Positions 1 through 12,729 of a stretch of DNA of 64,000 nucleotides are shown here, piece by piece (the stretch's first letter is position 1; each line of letters starts with the position of its first letter). Origin of the DNA: Theobroma cacao (lineage: Eukaryota; Streptophyta; Magnoliopsida; Malvales; Malvaceae); the NCBI RefSeq assembly GCF_000208745.1, contig NC_030854.1, positions 36,429,793 to 36,493,792 of the forward strand, given 5' to 3'. The notes under the pieces are model-generated. The model saw only the letters and a list, made by a program, of their open reading frames with translations, made no database searches and was not told the DNA's origin. A program made the translations under genes and the position numbers.

Positions 1-2088
1 AAAATGAAGAAAATGGTTAGGATTGTAATTGTTTCTAATAAATAGAGATACTTTCGTTCAATAAACTTTTCACACTATTCCATCAATCAATTAATGGCTA
101 ATAAAAGAGGGTGAGAGGAATGGCTAAGCCTATTTTTTGGGAATAGTCATTCTACTATTTGCAACAGTAAAAAAAAACGACAAAATTATTCTGAAAGAAT
201 AATGGAGAAATGGTAACGTGCCATTAATTATATAGATATATTATTATATTGGATTTATATTATAAGTAAAAGATTCCTTTCCATTTACGGGCAGTAGACA
301 ATTTTTGAAGGGCATTTAATGTCTACCTCTCACTCATCGTCCCACTTCATCAATTAGCATTACTGAACTGTCAATTTGAACACGCGATTGAACAAAAGTT
401 TTTGGGTTAATTTACATCTAAGTTCCTAATCTTTGGTCATGATATCACACTTCGCCCATAACTCTTTAAAATATACAGTCCACCCCAAATTAATATATGT
501 AAATTTTTAGTAGAATTTTCTAGTTAAATTCTCAACATTCAATTCGTATAAATACACAATTAATCTTGTTTAAAACCTTTTTTTTTATTCTTCTTTTCTT
601 GTGACATTGTTTGAATTAGATCGATTAGATGTTATAATCGAGATTTTAATTTATGAGTCTAAATGTAATTTACCCAATTTTTTTTTAAAATTGGGTTTTG
701 CAATTTAAACATACAAAAGATCATAGGTAATAAAATATTCATTGCTTGGAATGTAATTTGCCTTTTTATTTCCTAATTCCTAAACAAAGGTAGAATAATT
801 GATCCCTAGCCAAGTGCCCAAGGTAGCAAAAATGGGGTATGAGATTGAGATATTTTAGCCTCAAAAGCCAGATTCTCCTCCCATAATTTCCTTCTCAAAC
901 ATAATGTGGCCTGCCTCTTTATTTATTTTATTTGAGGGTGTACCTTTCCTTTGAAAGGTATAGGGCAAGTATTTGAGGAGGGATCAATTATTGACAAAGG
1001 TGCATTGTTTTGACAACTTTTACTGTGACCTTGACATATGAAATGTCCCGAATTCGAATAATCAATAAAATTTTACGGAATTAGGAAGTAGCTATACATC
1101 ATATACCCGGTGAGTCATGACTAAGATTGAACTAGTTTAATTTTTTTTTTCATTTTATGCAATATTTAACTTCTTTTATATATACATTTTAACAACAATC
1201 TAAATCGGTTCAATTTGAATCTAAATTAATTTAAATTTAAATAATCTTAAAAATTAATTTAAAACAATCCAAATTAAAATCGATTTCATTTTAAAAATAA
1301 ACCACTTAAATTTAAAACAATATGAACTCATATGATTCTATGAAATAATTTATATTCGAAGTAATCAGAACTTGAAATAACACAAACTCCAAACAATGTA
1401 AACTCAAAATAACTCGGATTTCTTTTCTATCAAAATAAACTAATTCGAAATGATGTTATCCCACCTCGACCTCAGTCATCCAATTACCTTCTTTATGTGT
1501 TAATAGAAAGGAAACTCATAGGAAAGAGTGCCAAAACTTGTGCCTAGGTTTTGCAGTCAAAAAAACCTTGACAGCTAAGGGGGGAGGGCAATGGATGATT
1601 TGGTGTTGATGACAAGCTTCACATGTTGCTGCTGTTCTTTGGGTTTGTAATGTCCACACCACCAAACTATTTTTTTTTTTCCATTTTTCATATCATTTCC
1701 TTGAAATCATATGGTGCTGGTGCCTTCTTCTTAATTAGGATGTTTTTGGATTTGCTTTGCCTTGCTCTGCCCACTCACCATGTGACTGCCAAGAAAAGGG
1801 TTTACAGTGAAGTTACTATTCTGGGTTTTATGACCCATTTTCTTTTTCTGGACAACCCTAGGTTCACACCCTTCCATGGCTAAAAGATAGATACAAGATA
1901 AATTTATCTTCTCTTCACATTTCTTGCAGAGCATGGACCAAAGGACCTCATATTTGGCTACTCTTTAATGTATTGGGAATCTTAATATTTTTTGAGAAAT
2001 TTATTTTATAAAATTTATTCATTATATATATATCAGTTACGAAATTTTTGAATTTATGAATGAGATAATTTATTCACTTATTATTTTT

Positions 2089-2600
2089 GACATAATGCTT
2101 AAATAAGCTTCTAAACTATTTAAGAATATACAAATAAGCTTTTATTCTTTTATTACATTTAATTAAGTTTTTATATTTTTATTTTAAGTCAAATAAGTTC
2201 TTATGATTAATAATTGACTAGCTATTAATAATATAAATATCACTTGCCATTTTATATCCATATGATACTGATATAGTATTAATGTGAAAAGTGAAAAATA
2301 TCACATGATTATATTATCACATGTTATATCATTATCAATTATGATATGTCAGCATGCCATATCATAATCAATTATGATATGTCAGAATAGCATGTCAATG
2401 TCACGTGACATAGAATAATAAATGACATTTTGATTAAATCAATAATTAGTTATAGTGGTTTATTTGACTCAAAATAAAAAGTATAAAGACTTATTTAATT
2501 TAAAATAAAAATATTAAGATTTAATTAAACGTAATAAAAGTATAAAAACTTATTTAAATTTTTTTAAATAATTTAAAAACTTTTTTGTATATTATGCCAA
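2089..2600. repeat. Long inverted-repeat MITE-like element, copy 1
   Basis: The two arms, each about 170 bp, are imperfect reverse complements: left arm from CATAATGC at 2091, right arm ending ATTATGCC at 2598. Both contain the same sub-blocks, such as TTTAATTAA, TATTTTTATTTT and CAAATAAG, in mirrored order. The centre has two copies of a palindromic block around AATCAATTATGATATGTCA. The flanks TTATTTTTG (left) and TAATTTTTG (right) could be a 9-bp target duplication with one mismatch, as expected for Mutator-type MITEs, but this is tentative. No coding capacity. A sister copy lies at 58.5-59.0 kb. Confidence 0.6.
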
Positions 2601-3094
2601 TAATTTTTGTAAATGTAATTTAACGAGACACTTATCAACTCTTTTAACTTTGTTTGTAAAATTTAAAAACTCTATCACCGGGAAAACAAATATAGGACCA
2701 TTCATCATTTTATTACTTTAAATTTAAATTTCTCCTTCCAATCGATAATCTTATTTAAATTGCACCCAAACATTTAGTTCATTAATTGGTGCATGATTTT
2801 CCTTTCTTCAATTATAAAAAAAATATTCCTATTTACACCCAAATAACATGTATTTGCAAAAAAATTATGAATAAATATGGATTTGAGAAATTAATTTCTT
2901 TGAACAGAATAAACATTAGAAATTATATTTTAGTAGTATTAAATTTTGAGAACTATATGGAAACATGATAGGTACTTTCACTGGTCCCGGATTGATTTTA
3001 AACTTTTTGGTCCAAATTGAAGCCAAGGTGGAACTTTGTGGATAGAAATATAGAGTAGAAATGATTTGTAATGTCAAATATTATTAAAATTTAT

Positions 3095-3445
3095 GTGTAT
3101 AATTTTAAAAAAATTAAATAAAATTTTTTATTATTTAATTAAATTTTTATATTTTTATTTTGAATCAAATAAGTTGTTATGACTAATAATTTATTAATAA
3201 ATATTATTCAAAATACTATTGTTATTTTTATGCTTATGTGATTTTGACGTAGATGGTAAAAATGTCATGCAATTGTATTATTATGTTAGGTTACTATTTA
3301 CTATTTTATATCAATATATTCTATCAACACTATGTGATATAAAATACGTGATATTTTGACAAATGATTAATGATGAAAATACATAAAATTAATTAAAAAC
3401 GATACAAAAATAATTTTTTAAAAAAATTTTCTTGAATAGTTCAGC
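3095..3445. repeat. Diverged relative of the 2.1 kb MITE-like element
   Basis: This stretch shares a left-arm block with the element at 2.1-2.6 kb: TTTAATTAA followed by TTTTTATATTTTTATTTT, then TCAAATAAGTT and TTATGA. The right part is less clearly mirrored. It is probably an old, decayed copy; its ends are approximate. Confidence 0.35.
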
Positions 3446-3986
3446 AATCTTTTTAAGTACTTTACCGAATTTATATTTTTCATTTATGAAATTTGTCTTC
3501 TCTTATTAAATCTTTGACAAGAATCATGCAGAGTAAAATTTGGGTTCTGAAAACTTCAGACATTGCTTGCTGTAAAAGCAACTTTAGAGCATTGACAAAA
3601 TATTAGGTAGGTGTTGAATTTGATTGGGTCAATGAAACTAATTCTGCTGAAAATGGAAAGCAGCATACCCATTCAAATGTTCACAAGTGACTGCAAGCGT
3701 TACACCATGTAAAGGAAAATGGAAGTAAAATTTATAAAATTCATCAAAATAAAAACAATAAAATGGGATAATGAAAAGAAAAAAAAAGAAAGAAAGAAAG
3801 AATAAAACAATTACAATTCATGTGTTGTTTTAACATCGGTTTGATGGGTTTCAGAACCAGTAGACTTCTTCTTCTGCCTTTGAATGGTTGCACCCCAGCA
3901 AGAAACAAAAAAAGTGTATACAAACTATTTATTTTTGATCAGTCTCGTTACTACCAGCGGATGCTGCACCAAAGTCCACGACCAAG

Positions 3987-4274
3987 TCAGGAAAACGCCG
4001 GTGGTGGATGAGCAACCATGCCTCCGCCGCCGCCAGCCACGTTCATTTCGGACAACGTGCAGCGGCCGCGGCTGCGTCCGGGTATGTTAGTGCATGGATT
4101 TCCACCTGAGGGTGGCACCGGACCCCTTTGAAGCGATTGAACTATTAGACCTTCCTCGAATGGGACTTCATCTAGAGGCCTGGTGGCCAAAACATGTTGA
4201 TCAAAGCCGAATAGCAAAACAACAGCTGCAATGAACGTAACAGTAAACTTCACAACTTTACGACAGGAAGCCAT
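3987..4274 (-). CDS. CTNIP/SCREW-type secreted signalling peptide precursor
   Basis: A single-exon 95-residue protein. Residues 1-30 form a hydrophobic signal peptide (core FIAAVVLLFGF) with a likely cleavage after VLA, so the product should enter the secretory pathway. The mature region carries RGPVPPSGGNPCTNIPG followed by a second cysteine 12 residues after the first (C-T-N-I-P ... R-C). The literal CTNIP motif and paired cysteines are the hallmark of the CTNIP (also called SCREW) phytocytokines, which in Arabidopsis are sensed by the receptor kinase HSL3/NUT and act in immunity and water-loss control. The tail is Gly/Pro-rich. The start ATG is supported by a TATA box about 65-80 bp upstream and is the first in frame. 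Identification rests on the motif; processing and bioactive ends are inferred. Confidence 0.8.
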   Translation of the reverse strand: MASCRKVVKFTVTFIAAVVLLFGFDQHVLATRPLDEVPFEEGLIVQSLQRGPVPPSGGNPCTNIPGRSRGRCTLSEMNVAGGGGGMVAHPPPAFS

Positions 4275-4339
4275 TATGGGGATGGTTCGAAGAGTTTGAT
4301 GAATGGTTTTTGATATGAAAATCTGTGAGTTGGTAGAGT

Positions 4340-4354
4340 TATATATAAATATAT
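4340..4354 (-). promoter_or_regulatory. TATA box of the CTNIP-type peptide gene
   Basis: On the minus strand the sequence reads ATATATTTATATATA, a strong plant TATA element 66-80 bp upstream of the start codon at 4274. This leaves a plausible 5' leader of about 40 bases. Confidence 0.6.
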
Positions 4355-4770
4355 GTAAAAGGCTTGGGTGAAATTAGTGTTGACTCTTGAAACGAAAGCC
4401 GCGGTGGAAGACCGAGGAGGTTTGAATATGACGAAGAGGAGGTCTAAATCTAATACACGGTCCTTGAACGCCAAAACAAAAACAAAAGTCGATATATATA
4501 TATATATCTGTGTACTTTTATTTAAGTCTGTGAATCAAAGTTTGAAGTAGTCCTAATGTCATGTGATTTTGTTACTCATATTTGTGTTGCCTTCAAGGTA
4601 CGTTGCTTGATTTGATAAGAAAACCCTCTCAGGTTGAGGGTTCAAAGTCTTGATTTTATTACAATTCAGGTTTGACACCATTTAGTTGGTGCAACTTTTC
4701 CTTCATATGAATCCCAGGAAGTAATTTGACTTTGTCGGAGGAAGTTCAAATGCAATTCTTCTGCTTCACG

Positions 4771-5521
4771 TAGGCTCCATTTGGTACGTAACCTAAGTGT
4801 TTGTTGTTTTTTTCGTTTGTAGAATTATGAAAACACTAATAAAAAAAATATGTTTGGTAATTCTGTTTGTTTTTTGAAAATAATCTTGAAATTGGTGAAA
4901 AAAACACAAATGCAAAAAGGGCATTTTACATTTTTTATTTTTATTTTCAAAACTAAAAAAACATACTGAACCGTTCATCTTTAATTAGATCAACACCAAA
5001 CTGCCTCTCTTTTTATTTTCTTTGTTTCTCTCTTCCAATGACGATATCCTAAATCCTTTTTTATTTTTGCTTTTCCATCTTAGGCGAGTTTCTTTAGATC
5101 AAATCCACCTCAAGCGAGTTTCTTTTTCTGTGTTTATTTTATTTTATTTTATCTTTTGGATTTGATTTATTGATTTTCGAGACTCTGCGTGCTTAAATAA
5201 AACAATGTTTCTTCTTTTTTCATGTCATTTTTTTCGTGAGTTATGATAATTATGTTCATGTTTCTCTATTGGGTCTAATCATTTAAATATAAGAATGGTA
5301 TTTCGCAAATTAGAAGATTTATATGACTTTATGTTTTTTTTAGTATATAACAAAAACAAATATATGATATTACCAAACATGTTTTTATGTTTTTATTTTT
5401 AAAAGTTTCTTGTAACAAAAATATTATCATATTTCTGTTTTTTAAAGAAAAATGGAAATAATGTTTTTGTTTTTACTCAAAAAAAAAACAAAACAAATTA
5501 AATTACCAAACGCTACCTTAA
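4771..5521. repeat. Non-autonomous inverted-repeat DNA transposon (hAT/MITE-like)
   Basis: The left end TAGGCTCCATTTGGTA and the right end, read on the other strand, TAAGGTAGCGTTTGGTA are imperfect terminal inverted repeats of a kind widespread in plant MITEs. Internal blocks such as ATGTTTGGTAAT near the left and ATTACCAAACAT near the right are also mirrored. There is no transposase frame and no convincing target duplication, so the ends are approximate. Confidence 0.45.
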
Positions 5522-6389
5522 TGTTTTTTTTTCATAATTTTACGTAATATATTCAATCTTATACTATTAATTAAAAACCTTAACTTTTAAGCATTAAATT
5601 TTAAACCATAAAATATTTACTAAATATGTGACAAAATTATAAAATAAAAACCCAAACGGGACACCAAATGGAAATATAAAATTTTTGTTTTTTTGGTATG
5701 GTTTTGTTAATTTGTATTTGTTTTCAATGGATATAGGAATTTTAATGCTATAAATATAGTACTAATGGAGTCAGATATTTTATTAAATAGAACTAGTTTC
5801 TACTAGTATTTAGATTACGAATATGATGCATGCATACACATACATACATGCATGTAAATGTGAAATCTAGAATTAATGAAAATGATAAATGAAATGAACA
5901 CATGCATGCTCTTACATACATACATTGCACAATAAAACATATAACCTACTTTTGAGATAATAACAAGTGTTGGGAGAAGATCAACTGTTTGTATTACTCT
6001 CTTGAGCATGCAAAAGATAGATTAGTCTCCATAACAAGTCACTGAACTAAACAGATGGATTCAATTGATTAACTGACAAAAAAAAGGAAAAAAAAAAAGA
6101 ATGATCTTAGAACAACACAAGGGTACAAGGTTTGTTCTTGGTCCCCTTCACCTGTTTTTCTCATCAGTTCTCCCCTTTCTTTTTACTTTTTGTTATTTCC
6201 AAATGATACAATGCCGCTACTATTCATTAGCACTCAAGTTTGATCAGATTGTAGCCGTGGTGTCTCAATCCAAATCTAGATGCCGAAATCATGACAGGGC
6301 TGGTATTTGGTATTTGAGGTGAACATGTGTTCTTCTCAGCTTGTGGTGAATTTTAGAAAGGAATGGCAAAAATAGGAGTGAGTCGTTAC
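5522..6389. other. Intergenic spacer and probable 3' flank of the AIR carboxylase gene
   Basis: No coding sequence is supported. The part from about 6100 to 6389 probably includes the 3' UTR of the minus-strand purine gene. A tract rich in ATGCATGCATACA repeats lies near 5824-5850. Confidence 0.4.
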
Positions 6390-9300
6390 TCAGTGATTTA
6401 AATAAGCTTCCCAACCATTGTTTTGTAGCCTTTGGGCTTTTGTCAAGACATCGTCCCTTGTGTCTTCTTGATACTGACTCATTCTGCCAACAAGTGTGGC
6501 ACATCAATAAATCCGTGTAAACATGGCAAAATTAGAATTCACTATGTTTCAAGCCTCAGCACATTGAGGACCCTACCTTGCCAATAAATCAGCATCACCA
6601 ACTCCCAACATCCGTACTGCAAGCAATCCTGCATTAGTAGCATTGTTTACTGCAACTGTCGCAACTGGGACACCCCTTGGCATCTGCATCATTAAAAGAT
6701 AAATAAACATCCAGCATTCAGAAAATGTAATGCCAAGGACAAGTTTGAGAATTGAGAGTACCTGCACTATTGACAGGAGTGAATCTATTCCATCCAATGT
6801 AGAAGCCCGGACTGGGACACCAATAACAGGTAACGGTGTGAGTGCAGCTACCATACCTATAATGCAGATAACAGACCTTATTTAGGTCATTGAGACCACT
6901 GATGCATATTGGAGAATGATGTTAAATCATAGTTTTTATATATAACTAGCCTGGTAAGTGAGCTGCACCACCAGCGCCAGCAATGATAACCTGAATTCCT
7001 CGCTCCCGAGCAGAGGAGGCATAAGAAAACATCAGTTCAGGGGTTCGGTGCGCTGAGACTATTCTAACCTGCAAATAATTAATCAAATGAAATCAAAGTG
7101 GAAATACAGCATTTAAAATGAGAATTCTAAGCTATAAAAAGGCTACCTCACAAGACACACCAAACATATCTAAGATTCTTGCAGCATCCTTCATTACTGG
7201 AAGATCTGAATCAGATCCCATTATAATCCCAACACGTGGTGAAACTGCATTTAGCAAAAAAGAGAGCAACGTGTAGTATATGTCAATAAAACCAACCTAC
7301 AACATTTTGAAATCTCCATGCATTTCAGTTTCAATTATGTCTTGTGGATACTTACTGACTGGACCTTCCATTAGATTTGCATTCCATAACAATAACAAAA
7401 ACAGAAAACTAACAACAAAGGGCAACCATCAGCTCTAGGCCAACTCACCTTCATTCTGATTTTCAGACACTTCTTCCTTCAGCATTGAATTCAGTCGTGC
7501 TTCCACAACACCCATAGAAGGGCCAACAAGAGTTATATGACCCATCTTTCTTTGCTTTCGCATTTCTGGCAAAATCATCATGACAGCCAATTAATATGAC
7601 AATATGTATATGAGAGAGAGACAGACAGAGACAGAGGGAAGAATGACCCTGAAAAACTTGAAGCAGAACTAACCTGGCTTATCATACCAATGAACAGTAG
7701 CCCCTGGAATCTCCAGTGCCCTTGCTATCAGTTGATGAGCCATTTTGAAACCAGGTTCCCCCTGAAAACATAAAATTTTTCATATAACAAAGAATTTAAT
7801 TAACTATTCCACTACCCACAAGCACAAGGAAAACAGCAAAACTTGATGAATCACACTCATGTATAAAGTTCTTTAAATTTATCACAAGAAAGGAAATCAC
7901 CTCATCCTCACCCAGAAGATTGTACATGATAGCAGCTGGAGTTTTCATGGATGGATCACCAAGAGGAAGACCAACAACAGCCCGTAAATGTTGTTCAAAT
8001 TGTGATGTATAGCAGGACTCAATTGTGTGATGACCACTATTATGAGGTCTGGGAGCTACTTCATTTAGAAGAATCTAGTTGAAATAAAGAATAGGTCAGT
8101 CAAAGGCAGAAATTGCTGAATAGTTGGCCATCTACAAGTGGAATAAGAAAAAGTTAATGAAGATAGCAGATCTGCACCTGGCCATCCTTCGTCAAAAACA
8201 ACTCCACTGCAAAGACACCAGCACCTTCTAATGAACTAATAGCTTTATATGCAACATCATTTGCAAGTTTCCTGATCTTCCATGGCACATCAGCAGGTGC
8301 CTTAACGATGTGACATATGTTTTCCCTATAAGAACCCAAAAATCCCCAATCACATTTAAGGACTTGTGGAGCTACTCGTATATTAATAACATTTACATAG
8401 CAAATTTATCATAAATGGAATTCAGATGAAGAGAAAAAGAAAGGCCTATGACTACTGACAACTAAGAACTGAATGTCTTACTTGTGAATAGTTTCAACAA
8501 CTGGATAGCACAAGATAGAGTTGTCTCTTCCTCTAGCTACAATAACTGCCAACTCCTAAAATAATTATCAGGTTAATTCAGAAACATATCTATTTAAAAT
8601 CAATAATAATCATCTATATGTATCATAATCAGGCAGTTTGGAATATATAACACTGTCACAGTGCAAACAAAAGCATGAAGCTGACAAAAATAAATAAATG
8701 GAAAGATCATGAAGTAAAATATATTATAAAAAAATCAATAGTATATTCTAGACATCTACCTTTACAAAAGGAGCCCATTTCTCAACATACAAACCACGAC
8801 CAAATCCACCAAGAGCTGCAGTAAAAATGAAAAAAATCTTCAAAATGAAACAATGAAAGTAAGCATTTACGCTCCAAGTTACAAAATGGACTTCAAGTAA
8901 TTAAATTTCAAACACAGAAAGAAGAACAAGGAACTGGATTTAGGTTAAATTAGATATTTTTAAACAGAAGAAAAGAAAACATGACAACTTCTCCAGTCTG
9001 AAAGTGATCACCACCACATGATCATCTACATCAAACTAAAAGGACACTTCTTTTAAAGATTGATACAGTCAAATATATATATATATTGCAGCTGAGATTA
9101 GGTGAAAGAGGTTTGGAATGGTCAGGGAAACTAAGCAGCCACAGCCAACATCTTTTACACATATTTAGAGAAACCTTATGATTTCAAAAAAAAGAAAAGG
9201 AAGCCACTATGAATATAAGGAAGGGCTAAAAAGCTATAATAATATCCTTTTTAATACCAACTCCCTTACCAGATACGGCAGAAGGAAGCTCCTCTTCACT

Positions 9301-10723
9301 CTTCGCAACAGCATTTCCACGCCCATCATAAGCTAACCTCTTGCTCTTTATCATAAGAGGATAGCCAAATAGGTCACCTGCTCTCTTGGCTCCTTCAAGA
9401 TCATCAATCTGTTTTATCCATACATAGAAACCAATAAATCCAAATAATTTTAAACAAGTTTGGACTTTCAAAACAATAATGTAAACTAAATAGCTAGCCT
9501 TAAAATCCTTAAAAAAAGTAGACTACCTCCATAAACTCAGGAAGTGGAATGGCATGCTGAGAAAAATGAACTTTCTGGAGATATTTATCCTGTAAGATAG
9601 AAAGAATGCTTCCAGCTTGATAAATTCATCATGTAAGGTATAAATATGTGCGATATAGAACAAACAATAAGAATAACTTAACATCCATTCAAGTGTCAAA
9701 AGAAGATGAAAATGATGCAATTTATTATAGACATTTTTAAAGCTTCATGAGAAAACAATTCCAAATAAACAAGCCTATTTAGGATATTACTTGGATAATT
9801 CGAATGGTAGAAGCTCTAGGTTCGCAATCCACTCCTTGTTGCTCAAGCCTCTCTAGAGTGGCAACATCCACATGTTCAATTTCAACCGTCAAAACTCCAC
9901 ATCTAACTACCAAGAAACAGATTACGAATGTAAATAATTCATTATCAACAAACAAAGACAACAAAAGTTCAGTATCAAATTTGGACCTTTTTGCAAATTC
10001 TTGAACAGTAGCGCTGTCATCGAAGCTCCCAACCATATGATCATAAGCGAGGGCACTAGCTGGGCAATTCTCTGAAGGGTCCAAAACCATGACTTTAATG
10101 GCCATTTTTGAAGCTGCTTGGCATAGCATACGACCCAATTGGCCTCCTCCTAACACGCCAACAATCGTTTCGGATAGTCCATGAACTGGGGAGCCATCAT
10201 CATTCCTACATAAAAAAAAAAAATAGTAACAAGCTCTTGGCCAAAGAAGTCGAATTTAGTCCTTTATAAGTTAAAAAATAAGAACACCATTTGGACACAA
10301 ATAATACAGCAACTTGAAACTTCACTGAAAAGGATTCATTTTTGGTACACGAATATCAATTAAACTTTCTGTCAACCTAAGTTCCTTCTATTTTACAGTG
10401 AAACAAAGAAAGATAAGAAAAAAGGTGTGATATTAAATCATAGATTGCAAAAAAGAAAAAGACCTGAGAGAGGAGCTGGTCTGGTGAGAGTCAGGTGAGG
10501 CGCGGCAAGCGAGGACGGGATTGAGGAGCTTGAAAGAAGAAGTAGAAGAGTGGCGCAGGTGAAGCTTGCGGTGGTGGGGTTGGTCATCGTCGGCGGTCAT
10601 GGAGAAAAAGCGGAGTGAGAGAGGTGTAGGCGGCGGTAAAAGAGACTGAGATGGTCTGAAAGCAAAGAATGAGGAGGATTCAGAGGAGCTCGAAAACACT
10701 GCGTTGGAGCTCTTTTGAAGCAT
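6390..10723 (-). CDS. Phosphoribosylaminoimidazole carboxylase, plastid-targeted (PurK-PurE fusion)
   Basis: This enzyme converts AIR plus CO2 to CAIR in de novo purine synthesis, which in plants runs in plastids. Sixteen exons join to 1,962 nt, 653 codons plus stop: 10464-10723, 9987-10205, 9791-9902, 9527-9589, 9270-9408, 8760-8815, 8482-8555, 8178-8325, 7901-8074, 7674-7761, 7449-7565, 7147-7244, 6951-7068, 6762-6856, 6577-6683, 6390-6483. Residues 1 to about 85 are Ser-rich and poor in acidic residues, like a chloroplast transit peptide. The PurK/ATP-grasp part starts at the glycine loop GGGQLGRM (106-113) and includes [14 protein letters not shown] and [13 protein letters not shown]. The PurE part has [10 protein letters not shown] (492-501), SAHRTPE (521-527) and [11 protein letters not shown] (547-557), all intact. 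Intron 13 uses a GC donor. It matches the Arabidopsis At2g37690 type (PUR6). Confidence 0.95.
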
Positions 10724-12320
10724 CTCTTTAACTTTTTTCTGGCACTTTCTCTGGACAATTGAAGAGATGGAAAATTGAAGAGAGAGAAAGAATGAGTTTT
10801 GGCTCCGGCGAGCCTTGTCACCAATCTTGGCGGTGAAAAATAATTAAAATCCTCCTTTAGTTGGTCAGGTTAAAATATACTAGACCTTTTACTGTTTAAA
10901 AGTGATTAGAAAAATAAATATTTTTATTTTAAAAAATATTATTTATTAACTCTCGATTCAATTTAAATATTAATAATAACTAAACTTAAAGATTTTATTT
11001 ATAGTATTATAATCCCATATCTTAATAAAATTTTACTTTTAATTAATTAATATAATTAAAATAATTAATAAAAAATTTAAATAAAATAAGTATTTTATAA
11101 AATAAAAATAAAAAATCTTAATTTAAATAGAATAAAAAAAATAAATCTTAAATCAACTAAAATTAATAAAAACTAAATTTAATAAAATATAAATCTAGAC
11201 ACTCCGCGTAAATTTCAATTTCAACCTAATACTATCTTTAAAAGACTTTATTTTTAAATTTATATTTGATGAAATATTACTCGTCAATTAAATATTATTA
11301 TCTTATTAATAAATAAATTTTAATGTTAAAAATTTTTCAAAAATAAATTTTGATAATTTTAAATCAAATTTTTATTTTTACACATGTAAAGTTACCTTTC
11401 ATGATTAATAATATTATCAATATTTTATATTAAGAATATATCATATATAAATATTTTATTTTTAATCATATTTTCATTAAATTTTTATTTCATTTATTTT
11501 TAAAGAAGTTTTTTCAACTTTTTTTCATTTATTCGAAATACATTAACAAAAAAAAAATTTTAATCTTCACAAAATATCTTCCATCCAGATGTAATATATT
11601 TTTCATCGATCTCTTCTCCTCTTTGAGATGGATTTTATCTCATTAATCTTAAATTTCATTGAAAAAATATTACAATTTTCTTCTTATGACATTGATCTCA
11701 CAAAACAATAAAGTAATAAATTAATTAATTTTATTTCATATTAATTCATATTTTTTTTTACATATATACTATCTGTGTATAGGATAATAATCCAAAAAGA
11801 AAAAGAAAAAGAAAAAATACCCAAAGAACATTCACATTGAGGTATAAAATGGGGACCAAATTCTGTGTATTCAAGCAATCAATCAATGGCAAACTTGGGA
11901 AGCAGACAGAATTCACTAGCAGGAACTGCTATCTGTTCTAATATACATACAACATTTAGCTTTACACTCAACAGCACACCTTGTACAAATGCAATCACTC
12001 AACCACTACTTATACCTTCAAACTGAAAAAATTCAAGAGAGGAAAAAGAAAAAATGGGGAAAAAACTCTCACCAACTCAATGTTTTCGATGGTATGCAAA
12101 AGCCTGTAGATACCTATAGAACCCCTGGCAAAAAAAAGTGGGGGCAAAATAGAGGAAAGCACACTGTAAAAATCATGTCCTATATTAGGTTCTGCGAAGG
12201 AGAAAACAAACTCTGCAATACTGTACAATTGATGGCCAGTCTTCATCACCAGGTTATTCAAGGTTTGTATACTCAAGCTTCTTCTTGGAGCATCAGCGCG
12301 TCATCTCTTGCGGGCATCTG
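10724..12320. other. Spacer between AIR carboxylase and the myosin-binding gene
   Basis: 10724-10850 is probable 5' leader and core promoter of the purine gene; its minus strand is CT-rich. From 10850 to about 11800 the sequence is an AT-rich spacer with no visible gene. From about 11850 to 12320 it may belong to the 3' UTR of the neighbouring minus-strand gene, possibly with a UTR intron; the sequence alone cannot settle this. Confidence 0.4.
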
Positions 12321-12729
12321 TTAGAGTAACAATATAAGTGAGCAAGAGCTGCTGATTGAGCTTGCTACTAAGCATGTAATAATCACATCTTTCAGGCACT
12401 GCATTTTCACCTGTAAAGCAAACATTTTGGAAGGAAAATAAGAGTACTTCCTCATTTACCCGAGTTTATGAACTAATACAATTCTTTACTAATATCTTTT
12501 ATAGATTGCTACTAAGATCAACCTAGCTACTTCCAGAGTCCAGACAGTCATGACATAAACATATCACAATAGATTATTTGCAAATATTTCTGCTTTCAAA
12601 TGTATCTCTCTATCAGCAAAATTTCAAAATTAAGGAAATGAAAAACATACTACAAAAATGAAAATTGAAAGTACTCACGCTGTAGTGTTTGTACAAAATG
12701 CCTCAAGCAATGAATTCTTCATGTGACCC

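Larger units (their letters stand above)
1..3986. other. AT-rich intergenic region with MITE-like repeats
   Basis: No convincing coding sequence is visible. The stretch is very AT-rich, and the few short open frames lack codon structure or recognisable motifs. It holds a long inverted-repeat element at about 2089-2600 and a diverged relative at about 3095-3445, both listed separately. The end next to 3987 would be the 3' flank of the minus-strand peptide gene. Confidence 0.6.

Noticed and set aside
1623..1883. An 86-codon plus-strand frame rich in Phe and Leu
   Set aside because: Composition reflects T-rich DNA; no family features and a competing frame on the other strand.
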